DNA of 64,000 nucleotides from Sphingomonadaceae bacterium (GTDB taxonomy: Bacteria > Pseudomonadota > Alphaproteobacteria > Sphingomonadales > Sphingomonadaceae), in assembly GCA_024236195.1 (NCBI GenBank), contig JACKKZ010000002.1:310001-374000 (forward strand), read 5' to 3'. Both the position numbers and the translations under genes were made by a program. Below, piece after piece: positions 1-8,377 of this stretch (positions within the stretch are counted from its first letter, which is position 1; every line of letters begins with the position of its first letter). Below the pieces are notes generated by a model, which worked only from the letters and a program-made list of their open reading frames with translations, was not told the origin of the DNA and ran no database searches.

Positions 1-66
1 ACACGCGTCGACATCACCGATGCAGAGCTCGACAGCGTGGCCCAATATCTTGCGGGGGACAAGTAA
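1..66 (+). CDS. C-terminal end of a probable c-type cytochrome (cut by window edge)
   Basis: The first 21 codons are in frame with a TAA at 64-66 and encode an ending of the form ITDAELDSVAQYL, which matches the last helix of class I cytochrome c domains (the helix after the methionine ligand). The heme-binding CxxCH would lie upstream and outside the window, so the assignment rests on this helix alone. The stop overlaps the start of the next gene, which suggests translational coupling. A cytochrome fits a catabolic region that also has a quinohemoprotein dehydrogenase needing an electron acceptor. Confidence 0.5.
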   Translation, partial: TRVDITDAELDSVAQYLAGDK

Positions 67-449
67 TGCGCCTGTCCCGCCGTACTGCGCTGAAAGCTGG
101 CGCTGCACTGGGCGCGGCAGCGGGCATCCCGCTCGCCGCCAACCGTGCCGCTGCGCGCCCCGCGCTGCTGGTGCATGACAGCCGCCTGGCAGAAAGCCCC
201 GCTTTCCTCGCCAGTCGGCAGGGTATTCGCCGCTTCGACATGGCGCAGGAAGCGGGGTCGCTCTGGGCCAACGTCCGCCGGGGACTCACCAGCCATGGCC
301 GGATCGAAGGGCTGACCCGCTGGAGCGACTGGGTGCAATTGCGCGGCGCGCTGGAAGAGCAGGGTTTCCGCATGGAAAGCGAACAGCGCATCCCGGCCCG
401 CATCGCGGGGCGCAATGACCTCTATCGCTGGACCATGCGCCCGCGCTGA
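66..449 (+). CDS. Tat-exported small protein of unknown function
   Basis: The 127-residue protein starts with a twin-arginine motif (SRRTALK, residues 4-10) followed by an Ala-rich hydrophobic stretch and a likely AxA cleavage site near residue 30, so it is probably exported folded to the periplasm by the Tat system. The mature part has no motif I recognise; it is rich in Arg and Trp. The ATG overlaps the stop codon of the preceding cytochrome-like gene by one base, which indicates one transcript. Small Tat proteins next to cytochromes are often electron-transfer partners or chaperones of redox enzymes, but that is inference. Confidence 0.6.
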   Translation: MRLSRRTALKAGAALGAAAGIPLAANRAAARPALLVHDSRLAESPAFLASRQGIRRFDMAQEAGSLWANVRRGLTSHGRIEGLTRWSDWVQLRGALEEQGFRMESEQRIPARIAGRNDLYRWTMRPR

Positions 450-497
450 TCCTGCCAAAACTGCACAATCGCGCTCGCAAATGCGACGATTGCGCGC

Positions 498-537
498 TTG
501 ACCGACTCCCGGACAGGATTGTAAGCAATGCTTACAA
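498..537 (+). promoter_or_regulatory. Promoter with overlapping palindromic operator for the catabolic operon
   Basis: TTGACC at 498-503 is a good -35 candidate and a 17-nt spacer leads to a -10 region at about 519-526. A perfect inverted repeat, TTGTAAGC-AAT-GCTTACAA (519-537), overlaps that -10 region. The arms are 8 bp with no mismatch. The position 39 nt ahead of the first GST gene fits a repressor operator of the GntR, TetR or MarR type. No regulator gene is adjacent, so the cognate protein must lie elsewhere. Confidence 0.55.
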
Positions 538-575
538 ACGTGACGGGCGCAAAGCCTGCACCGAGAGGAGAAGGC

Positions 576-1340
576 ATGGCCGATATCGCCCTGTATCACT
601 GGGAGCCGAACGCCAATTCGGGCAAGCCCATGCTGGCGCTCGCTGAAAAGGGGGTGCAGTGGGACAGCCACTACACTGACTTGCTTAATTTCGACCAGCA
701 CAAGCCCGCCTATCTTGCGATGAACCCGCAAGGGACCATCCCCGTGATGACCCATGGCGATCTGGTGCTGACCGAAAGCACGGCGATGATGGAATATGTG
801 GATGAGGCCTTTGCCGGTCCCGCCCTTATGCCGTCTGACCCGCGCGACCGCTGGCGCGTGCGCTGGTGGATGAAGTTCATGGACCAGTGGCTCGGCCCGA
901 GCTTTTCCATGATCGGCTGGTCGATGTTTGTCGGCCCGTCAGTCCGACAGAAAGACCCCGCCGAACTGGAAGCCGCGATTGAACGCATTCCCCTGCCCGA
1001 ACGGCGCGTGGCATGGCGCAAGGCGATCAGCGGCAATTTCTCGGAGGAAGAAATGGCCGAGAGCCGCCGCCGCGTGGCCGAAGGTGTGCGCCTGCTGGAA
1101 GAGGAACTGGGCAAGCGGCCCTATGTCGGATCGAACCAGTACACGCTGGCAGACATCAACATCTTCAATTCCACCTACTCGCTGCCGCTGGGCCAGCCGG
1201 ACCTCGCCGGACCGGACAAGACGCCCAACATCATGGCCTGGCTCAAGCGCATCTATGATCGCCCCGCCGTGACTGAAGTCTGGGCCATGGGCCGGACGGA
1301 CCTCGCCAAGCGGGTCACTGCCATGATGGAGATGCTGTGA
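576..1340 (+). CDS. baeA: Glutathione S-transferase, LigF/BaeA-related beta-etherase candidate
   Basis: The 254-residue protein has an N-terminal thioredoxin-like domain (about 1-85) with the glutathione-site motifs NPQGTIP and TEST, and an all-helical C-terminal domain. The segment EPNANSGKP near the N-terminus corresponds to the GANSLKP stretch of the beta-etherase LigF and keeps its asparagine. LigF-type enzymes use glutathione to cleave the beta-O-4 ether of lignin-derived dimers; the related heterodimer BaeA/BaeB of Novosphingobium acts on the beta(R) isomer. The start at 576 follows a strong ribosome site (GAGAGGAGAAGG); an in-frame upstream ATG at 528 lies in the operator and is not used here. 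The next gene overlaps this stop (TGATG). The GST call is firm; the BaeA assignment is from sequence resemblance and gene pairing. Confidence 0.75.
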   Translation: MADIALYHWEPNANSGKPMLALAEKGVQWDSHYTDLLNFDQHKPAYLAMNPQGTIPVMTHGDLVLTESTAMMEYVDEAFAGPALMPSDPRDRWRVRWWMKFMDQWLGPSFSMIGWSMFVGPSVRQKDPAELEAAIERIPLPERRVAWRKAISGNFSEEEMAESRRRVAEGVRLLEEELGKRPYVGSNQYTLADINIFNSTYSLPLGQPDLAGPDKTPNIMAWLKRIYDRPAVTEVWAMGRTDLAKRVTAMMEML

Positions 1341-2125
1341 TGACTGCGATCCTTTATCATGGCGAACCCAATGCCGCATCCTTCAGCGTGCTGGCGGCTC
1401 TGGCCGAAAGCGGGCTGGAGATTGAATGCCGCGCTATCGACCTGCTCGCAGGCGAACGCCACACTATCCCCGGCCTCAGCGAGCCGCTCGCCCGCGATAT
1501 GAGCATCGAAGGCGAAGGCCCGGTGCTGGTGATTGATGGCGAAGCGATGAGCGATGCGGTCTTCCTCGCCCAATATCTGGACGATGCAGCGGGTGGTTGC
1601 GGGCTGCAACCCAGCGTTGCCTATGCCCATTGGGAAATGATGATGTGGTGCCGCCAGCTGACTGAGCGGCTGGCCCCGGCGGCTGCCTATATCGGCACAC
1701 TTGCCCATGCGCAGCGCAAGCTGGCGGCAATCGGCGCAGACGGCTTTGCCAAGCTTGCCGGAACCATCGCCGCCGAGGATTTGCGCGCGCGCTGGCAAGA
1801 CCTGCATGATGGCACGGTCGACGCTGCCAAGGTCGAGGATTCGCGCGCCAAGGTCGCCCAGTTTGCCCAGCGCGCGGAAGACAGGCTGGCCGACGGACGG
1901 GAATGGCTGATGGGGGATTTCTCTATCGCAGATCTGGAAACTTATGGCTGGATGGCCGGAATGCGCGCGCTGGAGGCAGAGGCTTTTGCCGGCAAGCCGA
2001 AACTCCACGCATGGTTTGCCCGGATCGAGGCGCGCCCTTCGGTCCAGGCGGCGCTGGCCCGTGCGACCACGGACAAGCCGCAAAACTCATGGGCTCCCGG
2101 GCCCGAAATCAATCGCTGGGGCTGA
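1340..2125 (+). CDS. baeB: Divergent glutathione S-transferase, BaeB-like partner subunit candidate
   Basis: The 261-residue protein has a GST fold by its N-terminal HGEPNA start, a GP turn at the cis-proline position and a C-terminal helical domain with the FSIADLETYGW helix. It departs from the norm at the glutathione site: the usual E-S-T before the helix is S-D-A here, and the NPxGxVP motif is not recognisable. It starts one base inside the stop of the preceding GST (TGATG), so the two are made together. This matches BaeB, described as a poorly catalytic subunit that stabilises BaeA. It could instead be an independent GST of altered specificity. Confidence 0.65.
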   Translation: MTAILYHGEPNAASFSVLAALAESGLEIECRAIDLLAGERHTIPGLSEPLARDMSIEGEGPVLVIDGEAMSDAVFLAQYLDDAAGGCGLQPSVAYAHWEMMMWCRQLTERLAPAAAYIGTLAHAQRKLAAIGADGFAKLAGTIAAEDLRARWQDLHDGTVDAAKVEDSRAKVAQFAQRAEDRLADGREWLMGDFSIADLETYGWMAGMRALEAEAFAGKPKLHAWFARIEARPSVQAALARATTDKPQNSWAPGPEINRWG

Positions 2126-2158
2126 CCGGCCTGCACAATATCAGCGCGAGGAACAACA

Positions 2159-3739
2159 ATGCGTTCGATCGACTATTTTGACCGTGGCCACGACCTTGAT
2201 CCGGGCCGCAAATGTATCATCGACACGGAAAGCGGGCTGGAGCTGACCTTCGCCGAAGTGCGCGAGCTGACCTTCCGCATTGCGGCCGCGCTGCAGAAGA
2301 ACGGGTTCGAGAACCAGGACCTGCTCGGCCTCTATGGCCCCAATGACGGGATGCAGCTGGTCGTGATCCTCGCCAACTGGCGCGCCAATGGCAAATGGAT
2401 CCCGGTCAACACCCGCAATGAGATCGAGGCCAATGCGGCCTATATGAATTACGTCCGCTGCAAGTGGATGATCTATCATTCGAGCAAGGCGAAGGAAGTT
2501 TCGACCCTGCGCGCATCCTGCCCGAACCTCACCCATTTCGTCTGCCTCGACCAGCCCTGCAACACAGGTGGCGAGAGCGATGACCCGTCGCTGGAACAGT
2601 TCCTCGAAGGGGTCAGCGCGGCGGATTTCAAGGAAGTGGAGATCGACGCTTTCGGCAATCTGTTTGACCTCGTCGGTATCTTCCCCACCGGTGGCACCAC
2701 TGGCCCCAGCAAGGGCGCCAATGTCACCAACCTCGGTTGGGGCACGATGATCGAGACCGCCGCCGATGCGATGGGCGGGCGGACTGATAACCCGGTCGCA
2801 CTGGTCTCCGCACCTATCACCCATGCGGCCGGGCCGATTGCGCTGTCCACCATGAGTTTCGGCGCGACGCAGGTGATCCTGCCCGGCTTCGATGCAGAGC
2901 GCGTGCTCAGCACCATCGAGCAATACAAAGTCAGCCACATGTATCTGCCGCCGACCGCGCTCTACCAGCTGCTGGCGAGCCCGGAGATTGGAGAGCACGA
3001 TTATTCGAGCCTCAAGATCTTCATCCTTGTCGGTTCGCCCTGTTCGCCGGAGAAGCTGCGCGTGGCGGTGGAGACCTTTGGCCCCTGCATGTGCCAGTCC
3101 TATGGTCAGGTCGAATGTCCGATGATCGTGGCGTGGTTCCCGCCGGAAGATGTCGCGAAATTCGCCTATGAAGCGCCGGAAAAGCTCGCTGCATGTGGCA
3201 AGGTGACCCGCTCGGTGAAGGTGGCGCTGCTCGATGATGACGGGAACGAAGTCCCGCGCGGCGAGGCTGGCGAAATCTGCGCGCGCGGGGCGCTGGTCAC
3301 CCATTCCTATTTCGAAAAGCCCGAAGCCACCGCCGAAGTGCGCCAGTTTGGCTGGCACCACACCGGCGATGTCGGCAAGTTCGACGAGGACGGCTATCTC
3401 TATATCGTCGACCGCAAGAAGGACATGGTCGTCACCGGCGGCTTCAACGTCTTCACCGCCGAGGTGGAAGCGGCGATTACCGAATTGCCGCAAGTGCGCG
3501 AAGCCGCCGTGTTCGGAATTCCGCATGAAAAGTGGGGCGAGCAGGTCCATGCTGCGATTGTCGGTGATGGAATTTCGGCCGAAGAGGTCATTGCCCATAC
3601 CAAGGCGCGGCTGGGTGGGGTAAAAGCACCCAAGACCGTTGAATTTGTGGATTCGATTCCGCGCACCGCAGCGGGCAAGATGGACAAGAAAGCGCTGCGG
3701 ATTCCCTATTGGGGTGAAAATGCGCGGATGGTGAACTGA
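2159..3739 (+). CDS. AMP-dependent acyl-CoA synthetase (aromatic or aryl-alkanoic acid type)
   Basis: This 526-residue ANL-superfamily enzyme would activate a carboxylic acid with ATP and CoA through an acyl-adenylate. The phosphate loop PTGGTTGPSKG (about 181-191), YGQVE, the HTGDVG aspartate, the hinge DRKKDMVVTGGFN and the C-terminal PRTAAGKMDKK with the catalytic lysine are all present. It lies 33 nt after the GST pair with a ribosome site GCGAGGA. In this operon it could activate the acid made by the alcohol and aldehyde dehydrogenases, for example an aryl beta-keto acid. The substrate cannot be read from the sequence. Confidence 0.88.
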   Translation: MRSIDYFDRGHDLDPGRKCIIDTESGLELTFAEVRELTFRIAAALQKNGFENQDLLGLYGPNDGMQLVVILANWRANGKWIPVNTRNEIEANAAYMNYVRCKWMIYHSSKAKEVSTLRASCPNLTHFVCLDQPCNTGGESDDPSLEQFLEGVSAADFKEVEIDAFGNLFDLVGIFPTGGTTGPSKGANVTNLGWGTMIETAADAMGGRTDNPVALVSAPITHAAGPIALSTMSFGATQVILPGFDAERVLSTIEQYKVSHMYLPPTALYQLLASPEIGEHDYSSLKIFILVGSPCSPEKLRVAVETFGPCMCQSYGQVECPMIVAWFPPEDVAKFAYEAPEKLAACGKVTRSVKVALLDDDGNEVPRGEAGEICARGALVTHSYFEKPEATAEVRQFGWHHTGDVGKFDEDGYLYIVDRKKDMVVTGGFNVFTAEVEAAITELPQVREAAVFGIPHEKWGEQVHAAIVGDGISAEEVIAHTKARLGGVKAPKTVEFVDSIPRTAAGKMDKKALRIPYWGENARMVN

Positions 3740-3780
3740 GGGACGATCTCGCAACAGGTCGCATGAGGAGAGGATTGACT

Positions 3781-5916
3781 ATGCGTTTGGGTATTGCACT
3801 GGCTGTCGCATTGGCGCTGCCGCTGGCGGCCTGCAGCAGCAAGGTGGAGGTCACCCCCGCCACGGAAGGCGTGACAGACGCCATGCTGGTCAACGGCGTG
3901 GAAGGCGAATGGCTGACCTATGGCGGCGATTATGGCGAACAGCGCTTCTCCCCGCTGGATCAGATTACGGCTGACAATGTCGGCGAACTGGGCCTGGCAT
4001 GGTCGGTCGATCTCGACACCGCGCGCGGGCAGGAAGCGACCCCGCTGGTCCATGACGGGGTGATGTATATCACGACCGCGTGGAGCAAGGTGAAAGCCTA
4101 TGATGCTGCTACCGGTGCGGTGAAGTGGGAATATGATCCCGAAGTCCCGCGCGAAACGCTCGTCCGCGCGTGCTGCGATGCCGTGAATCGCGGCGTCTCG
4201 CTCTATGGCAATAATGTCTTTGTCGCCACGCTGGATGGCCGCCTGGTCGCGCTCGACCAGCAAACCGGCAAGGAAGTATGGTCCCAAGTCACCGTTCCCA
4301 ACCAGGAAGATTACACCATCACCGGTGCCCCCCGCGTGGCCAACGGGCTGGTCTATATCGGTTCGGGCGGCGCGGAATATAAGGCGCGCGGCTATATCGC
4401 CGCCTTTGACCATGCGACGGGCAAGGAAGTGTGGCGGTTCCACACCGTGCCCGGAAACCCCGCCGATGGTTTCGAAAGCGACGCCATGGAAAAGGCCGCC
4501 GAGACCTGGGCCGGCGAATGGTGGGAACTGGGCGGTGGTGGCACCGTGTGGGATTCGATCACCTATGATCCCAAGACCAACCTCGTCCTGTTCGGCACTG
4601 GCAATGCGGAGCCGTGGAACCCCGGCGCCAATGGCCGCCTGGGCAAGGAAGGACAGGACGACAATCTCTACACTTCCTCCATCGTGGCGGTACATGCCGA
4701 TACGGGCGAATATGCCTGGCATTTTCAGGAAACCCCGGAAGATCGCTGGGACTATGATTCCAACGCGCAGATCACCATCACCGACATGGAAATTGACGGT
4801 GAAATGCGGCATGTGGCGCTCCACGCACCGAAGAATGGCTATTTCTACGTCCTTGATGTGGAAACCGGCAAATTCCTGAACGCTGGCTCCTTCGCCATGC
4901 AGAACTGGACGTTGGGGATCGACCCGGAAACGGGCAAGCCGCAGATTAATCCGGAAGCTCGCTATGAACAGACCGGCAAGCCGTGGATCGGCCTGCCCGG
5001 TGCGGGTGGTGCACATAGCTGGCAACCGATGAGCTACAGCCCGGTTACCGGTCTCGTCTATATCCCCGCCAATCTGGCCGCGTTCCCCTATATGGCGGAC
5101 GAGGACTGGGAAGCGAGCGACATCGGTTTCCAGACCGGGATTGATTCCGCTGCGGTGGCCATGCCGGCTGACGAAGCCGTGCAGAAGGCAGCTCTGGATG
5201 CCACCACTGGCGCGCTGATCGCCTGGGACCCGGTGAAGCAGGAAGCGGCGTGGACCGTCCCCTACAAGGCGCCGTGGAACGGCGGCACACTGGCAACCGC
5301 TGGCAACCTTGTGTTCCAGGGCGATGCAGAGGGCAATTTCAACGCCTATAGCGCAGATGCAGGCAAGAAGCTGTGGTCCTTCCCCGCGCAGAGCGGCGTC
5401 ATGGCTGCACCCATGACTTACAGCATCAACGGCGAACAATATGTCGCCGTGCTGGTGGGCTGGGGCGGCGTATGGGATGTCGCCACCGGCATCCTCGCGC
5501 ATAAGGGCCGCGCGACCGAAAATATCAGCCGCCTGCTGGTGTTCAAGCTGGGCGCAAGTGGCAAACTGGCTGACCTGCCGGCCTCGGCGGAGCGCGTACT
5601 CGACCCGCCGCCCTTCACTGGCACGGAAGAGCTGGCTCTTACCGGTGCCGGCACTTACGGTCGCTATTGCTCGGTCTGCCATGGCGATGCCGCAGTGGCG
5701 GGTGGCCTGAACCCGGACCTGCGTCATTCGGCCACTTTGGGTGATGCAGACACGTTCAAGATGATCGTGATTGACGGTGCCCTGTCCCCGCCGGAAGGCG
5801 GCGGCAATGGCATGGTCTCCTTCCAGAAGGCGCTCAAGCCGGAAGATGTGGAAGGGATCCGCCAATATCTGATCAAGCGCGCCAATGAAGACCTGGCGCT
5901 GGGCAGCACAAAGTAA
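3781..5916 (+). CDS. PQQ-dependent quinohemoprotein alcohol dehydrogenase, lipoprotein
   Basis: The 711-residue protein has a lipobox ending in LAAC (Cys about 19), an eight-bladed PQQ propeller with the vicinal disulfide cysteines in RACCDAV, tryptophan-docking repeats (TGKEVW, TGEYAW) and a DRWDYDSN segment with the probable catalytic aspartate. A C-terminal cytochrome c domain carries CSVCH (about 628-632). This is the type II quinohemoprotein alcohol dehydrogenase layout. It would oxidise an alcohol in the periplasm and pass electrons to a cytochrome or copper protein. The chosen ATG follows AGGAGAGG; an ATG 18 nt upstream lies just before that site. It probably acts with the aldehyde dehydrogenase just downstream. 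No PQQ synthesis gene is in this window. Confidence 0.9.
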   Translation: MRLGIALAVALALPLAACSSKVEVTPATEGVTDAMLVNGVEGEWLTYGGDYGEQRFSPLDQITADNVGELGLAWSVDLDTARGQEATPLVHDGVMYITTAWSKVKAYDAATGAVKWEYDPEVPRETLVRACCDAVNRGVSLYGNNVFVATLDGRLVALDQQTGKEVWSQVTVPNQEDYTITGAPRVANGLVYIGSGGAEYKARGYIAAFDHATGKEVWRFHTVPGNPADGFESDAMEKAAETWAGEWWELGGGGTVWDSITYDPKTNLVLFGTGNAEPWNPGANGRLGKEGQDDNLYTSSIVAVHADTGEYAWHFQETPEDRWDYDSNAQITITDMEIDGEMRHVALHAPKNGYFYVLDVETGKFLNAGSFAMQNWTLGIDPETGKPQINPEARYEQTGKPWIGLPGAGGAHSWQPMSYSPVTGLVYIPANLAAFPYMADEDWEASDIGFQTGIDSAAVAMPADEAVQKAALDATTGALIAWDPVKQEAAWTVPYKAPWNGGTLATAGNLVFQGDAEGNFNAYSADAGKKLWSFPAQSGVMAAPMTYSINGEQYVAVLVGWGGVWDVATGILAHKGRATENISRLLVFKLGASGKLADLPASAERVLDPPPFTGTEELALTGAGTYGRYCSVCHGDAAVAGGLNPDLRHSATLGDADTFKMIVIDGALSPPEGGGNGMVSFQKALKPEDVEGIRQYLIKRANEDLALGSTK

Positions 5917-5965
5917 GCAAGCACCACGGCCCGCCGCCCTCTGGCGGGTCACAAGGAGATGAAAC

Positions 5966-7390
5966 ATGGCTGTTAAATATCGCAATCTGATTGACGGCGA
6001 GATGATCGAAACCGCCGCCACCATGGAAGTCGTCAACCCGGCGAATGAAGAGGTGATCGGCCTGGTCCCCGCTTGCGGTGCGGACGAGCTTGACCGCGCC
6101 GTGGCCGCTGCGCGCCGTGCCTTCAAAAGCTGGAAGAACGTCCCGATCGACGAACGCCGCGCCGTCATCAACAAGATGGCCGATGCCGTGAAGGACAATT
6201 TTGACGAGCTGTTCCGCCTGCTCACCGCCGAACAGGGCAAACCGCATGCACAGGCGCAGATGGAAATCGGGGCCGGTCCCGCAATCATGAAGGCGCAGGC
6301 TGCGCTCAACCTTGATGAAGTGATCAATGAAGACAGCGAAACCCGCCTCAGCCGCACCCGCCGCGTTCCCGTTGGCGTCGTCGCCGGGATCGTGCCGTGG
6401 AACTTCCCCGTGCTGATGGCAGTGCAAAAGGTTGCCCCGGCCCTGCTGACGGGTTGCACCATCGTGCTCAAGCCTTCGCCCTTCACCCCGCTGACCACTC
6501 TGCGCATTGCCGAATTGTGGAAAGACATTGCCCCTCCCGGGGTGGTGAATGTGATCACCGGCGAAGATTCGCTCGGCCCGCTTATGACTTCGCACCCCGA
6601 TATCGACAAGATCACTTTCACCGGCTCCACCGCGACCGGCAAGAAGATCATGGAAGGCGCGAGCAAGGATCTGAAGCGCATCACGCTGGAACTGGGCGGC
6701 AATGATGCTTCCATCGTCCTGCCCGATGCCGATGTGTCCAAGGTGGCCGAGCAGCTGTTCTGGTCCAGCTTCAGCAATGCCGGGCAGATCTGCGTTGCGG
6801 CCAAGCGCGTCTATATCCACGAGGATATTTATGACGAGCTGAGCGCTGCCATCGCCGAATATGCCAAGACCGTGGTCGTGGGCGACGGCGCGCAGCAGGG
6901 CACCGGGGTCGGCCCGATCCAGAACAAAAAGCAGTTCGAGCGCGTGTGCGAGCTGGTTCAGGATGCCAAGGATAATGGCTATAAATTCCTGGTCGGCGGC
7001 GATGTCGATCCATCCGGCACCGGCTATTTCGTGCCGATCACCATCCTCGACAACCCGCCGGAAGATGCCCGCATCGTGGCCGAAGAACAGTTCGGCCCGG
7101 TGATGCCGCTGATGAAGTTCTCGACCACCGAAGAAGTCATCCAGCGCGCCAATGCCAGCGATTATGGCCTTGCCGGTGCTGTGTGGACCGGCAATCCGGA
7201 AAAGGGCGTTGAAGTGGCCGAACAGCTGGAAACCGGCACGGTCTGGGTCAATGAATATCTCCACCTCTCTCCACTGGCCCCCTTTGGCGGGCACAAGCAG
7301 TCGGGCTTTGGCGCGGAATATGGCGTCGAGGGGCTGAAGGAATTCACCTACACACAGGTCATCACCGTCAAGAAAGACGCGCTGGTCTGA
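5966..7390 (+). CDS. NAD(P)-dependent aldehyde dehydrogenase
   Basis: The 474-residue protein is a standard soluble ALDH. It has PWNFP with the conserved Asn about 146, the cofactor-phosphate region KPSPFTP, the FTGS loop, the general base in LELGGND (Glu242) and the catalytic cysteine in NAGQICVA (Cys276). It would oxidise an aldehyde to the acid, plausibly the product of the PQQ alcohol dehydrogenase 49 nt upstream. It has a clear ribosome site (AAGGAGATGAA). Family members act on many aliphatic and aromatic aldehydes, so only the operon suggests an aromatic side-chain aldehyde. Confidence 0.92.
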   Translation: MAVKYRNLIDGEMIETAATMEVVNPANEEVIGLVPACGADELDRAVAAARRAFKSWKNVPIDERRAVINKMADAVKDNFDELFRLLTAEQGKPHAQAQMEIGAGPAIMKAQAALNLDEVINEDSETRLSRTRRVPVGVVAGIVPWNFPVLMAVQKVAPALLTGCTIVLKPSPFTPLTTLRIAELWKDIAPPGVVNVITGEDSLGPLMTSHPDIDKITFTGSTATGKKIMEGASKDLKRITLELGGNDASIVLPDADVSKVAEQLFWSSFSNAGQICVAAKRVYIHEDIYDELSAAIAEYAKTVVVGDGAQQGTGVGPIQNKKQFERVCELVQDAKDNGYKFLVGGDVDPSGTGYFVPITILDNPPEDARIVAEEQFGPVMPLMKFSTTEEVIQRANASDYGLAGAVWTGNPEKGVEVAEQLETGTVWVNEYLHLSPLAPFGGHKQSGFGAEYGVEGLKEFTYTQVITVKKDALV

Positions 7391-7398
7391 CCAAACTC

Positions 7399-7430
7399 TC
7401 CGCTCCGCCGGCTTTTGCTGGCGGAGCGGA
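7399..7430 (+). terminator. Strong hairpin between ALDH and amidohydrolase genes
   Basis: An 11-bp perfect stem (TCCGCTCCGCC at 7399-7409 with its complement at 7420-7430) closes a short loop. There is no run of T directly after it (CACTGATTTT follows), so it is a weak terminator or an mRNA-processing/stability element that could lower expression of downstream genes rather than end the operon. Confidence 0.45.
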
Positions 7431-7500
7431 CACTGATTTTCCGAACTACTGACTACATAGCGTCCCGGCGCTGCAGGGGCGCGCCAGAGGAGCCGCTCCC

Positions 7501-8373
7501 TTGCCCATAGACCTCTCCAAGATCCGCGCCATTGACGTTCACGTCCATGCAGAAGTGAGCTGCCACGACCCGGAAGACCCGGTGATGGGCAAGTTCTTTG
7601 ATGCGGCCAGCGCCTATTTCAAGGCCCCGCGCGAACGGCCCAAGATGCCGGAGATTGTCGAGCTGTATCGCGAGCAGCAGATTGCCTTCTGCCTGTTCAC
7701 CGTCGATTGCGAGAGCGGGATCGGGGCGAAGCGGGTCTCTAATTACGAGATCGCGGAATTCGCCGCCAAGCATGACGATATCTGTATCCCCTTCGCCAGC
7801 ATCGACCCGCATAAGGGCAAGATGGGTGCCCGCGAAGCGCGCGATCTGATCGAGAATTACGGTGTCAAAGGCTTCAAGTTCCATCACATCATGCAGAACC
7901 TCGAACCGGCAGCGCAGGTTGGCTACCCGATCTATGAAGTGATCAATGAATACAAACTACCGGCCATTTTCCACACCGGCCATTCGGGCATGGGCACGGG
8001 GATGCGCGGCGGCGGCGGGGTGCGGCTGAAATACGGCCAACCGATGCTGGTGGATGATGTTGCGGTGGATTTCCCCGACATGAAGATCATCCTTGCCCAT
8101 CCCAGCTGGCCGTGGGTGGATGAAAGCCTGTCCATGGCGCTGCACAAGGATAATGTCTTCATCGACCTTTCCGGCTGGAGCCCGAAATACTTCCCCAAGC
8201 AGGTCATCACCTATGCCAATGGCCAGCTGAAGAAGAAGATGCTGTTCGGCAGTGATTTCCCGCTGATCCACCCCGACAAATGGATCGCCGCCGCCAAGGA
8301 CGTGGGCTTCAAGGAAGAGATCATGCCCGGCATCATGAAAGACAACGCTGCCCGCGTGCTGGGTCTGGCCTGA
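7501..8373 (+). CDS. Amidohydrolase-family (amidohydrolase 2) metal-dependent hydrolase
   Basis: The 290-residue TIM-barrel protein begins with TTG, preceded by AGAGGAG at an ideal distance; no ATG fits as well. It has the metal motif DVHVH (about 11-15), KGFKFHH, HTGHSG, ILAHPSWPW and GSDFP with the C-terminal aspartate. This subgroup includes decarboxylases of aromatic acids and the enzyme annotated as 4-hydroxyphenyl-beta-ketoacyl-CoA hydrolase, which splits an aryl beta-ketoacyl-CoA. Beside an acyl-CoA synthetase and two dehydrogenases, hydrolytic cleavage of an aryl beta-ketoacyl-CoA to an aromatic acid and acetyl-CoA is an attractive role, but it is inferred. Confidence 0.82.
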   Translation: MPIDLSKIRAIDVHVHAEVSCHDPEDPVMGKFFDAASAYFKAPRERPKMPEIVELYREQQIAFCLFTVDCESGIGAKRVSNYEIAEFAAKHDDICIPFASIDPHKGKMGAREARDLIENYGVKGFKFHHIMQNLEPAAQVGYPIYEVINEYKLPAIFHTGHSGMGTGMRGGGGVRLKYGQPMLVDDVAVDFPDMKIILAHPSWPWVDESLSMALHKDNVFIDLSGWSPKYFPKQVITYANGQLKKKMLFGSDFPLIHPDKWIAAAKDVGFKEEIMPGIMKDNAARVLGLA

Positions 8374-8377
8374 GGCG

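Noticed and set aside
3706..6804. 1032-codon open frame on the minus strand opposite the PQQ dehydrogenase and ALDH genes
   Set aside because: It is the antisense shadow of two well-supported genes; GC-rich third positions suppress stops, and the translation has no recognisable domain.
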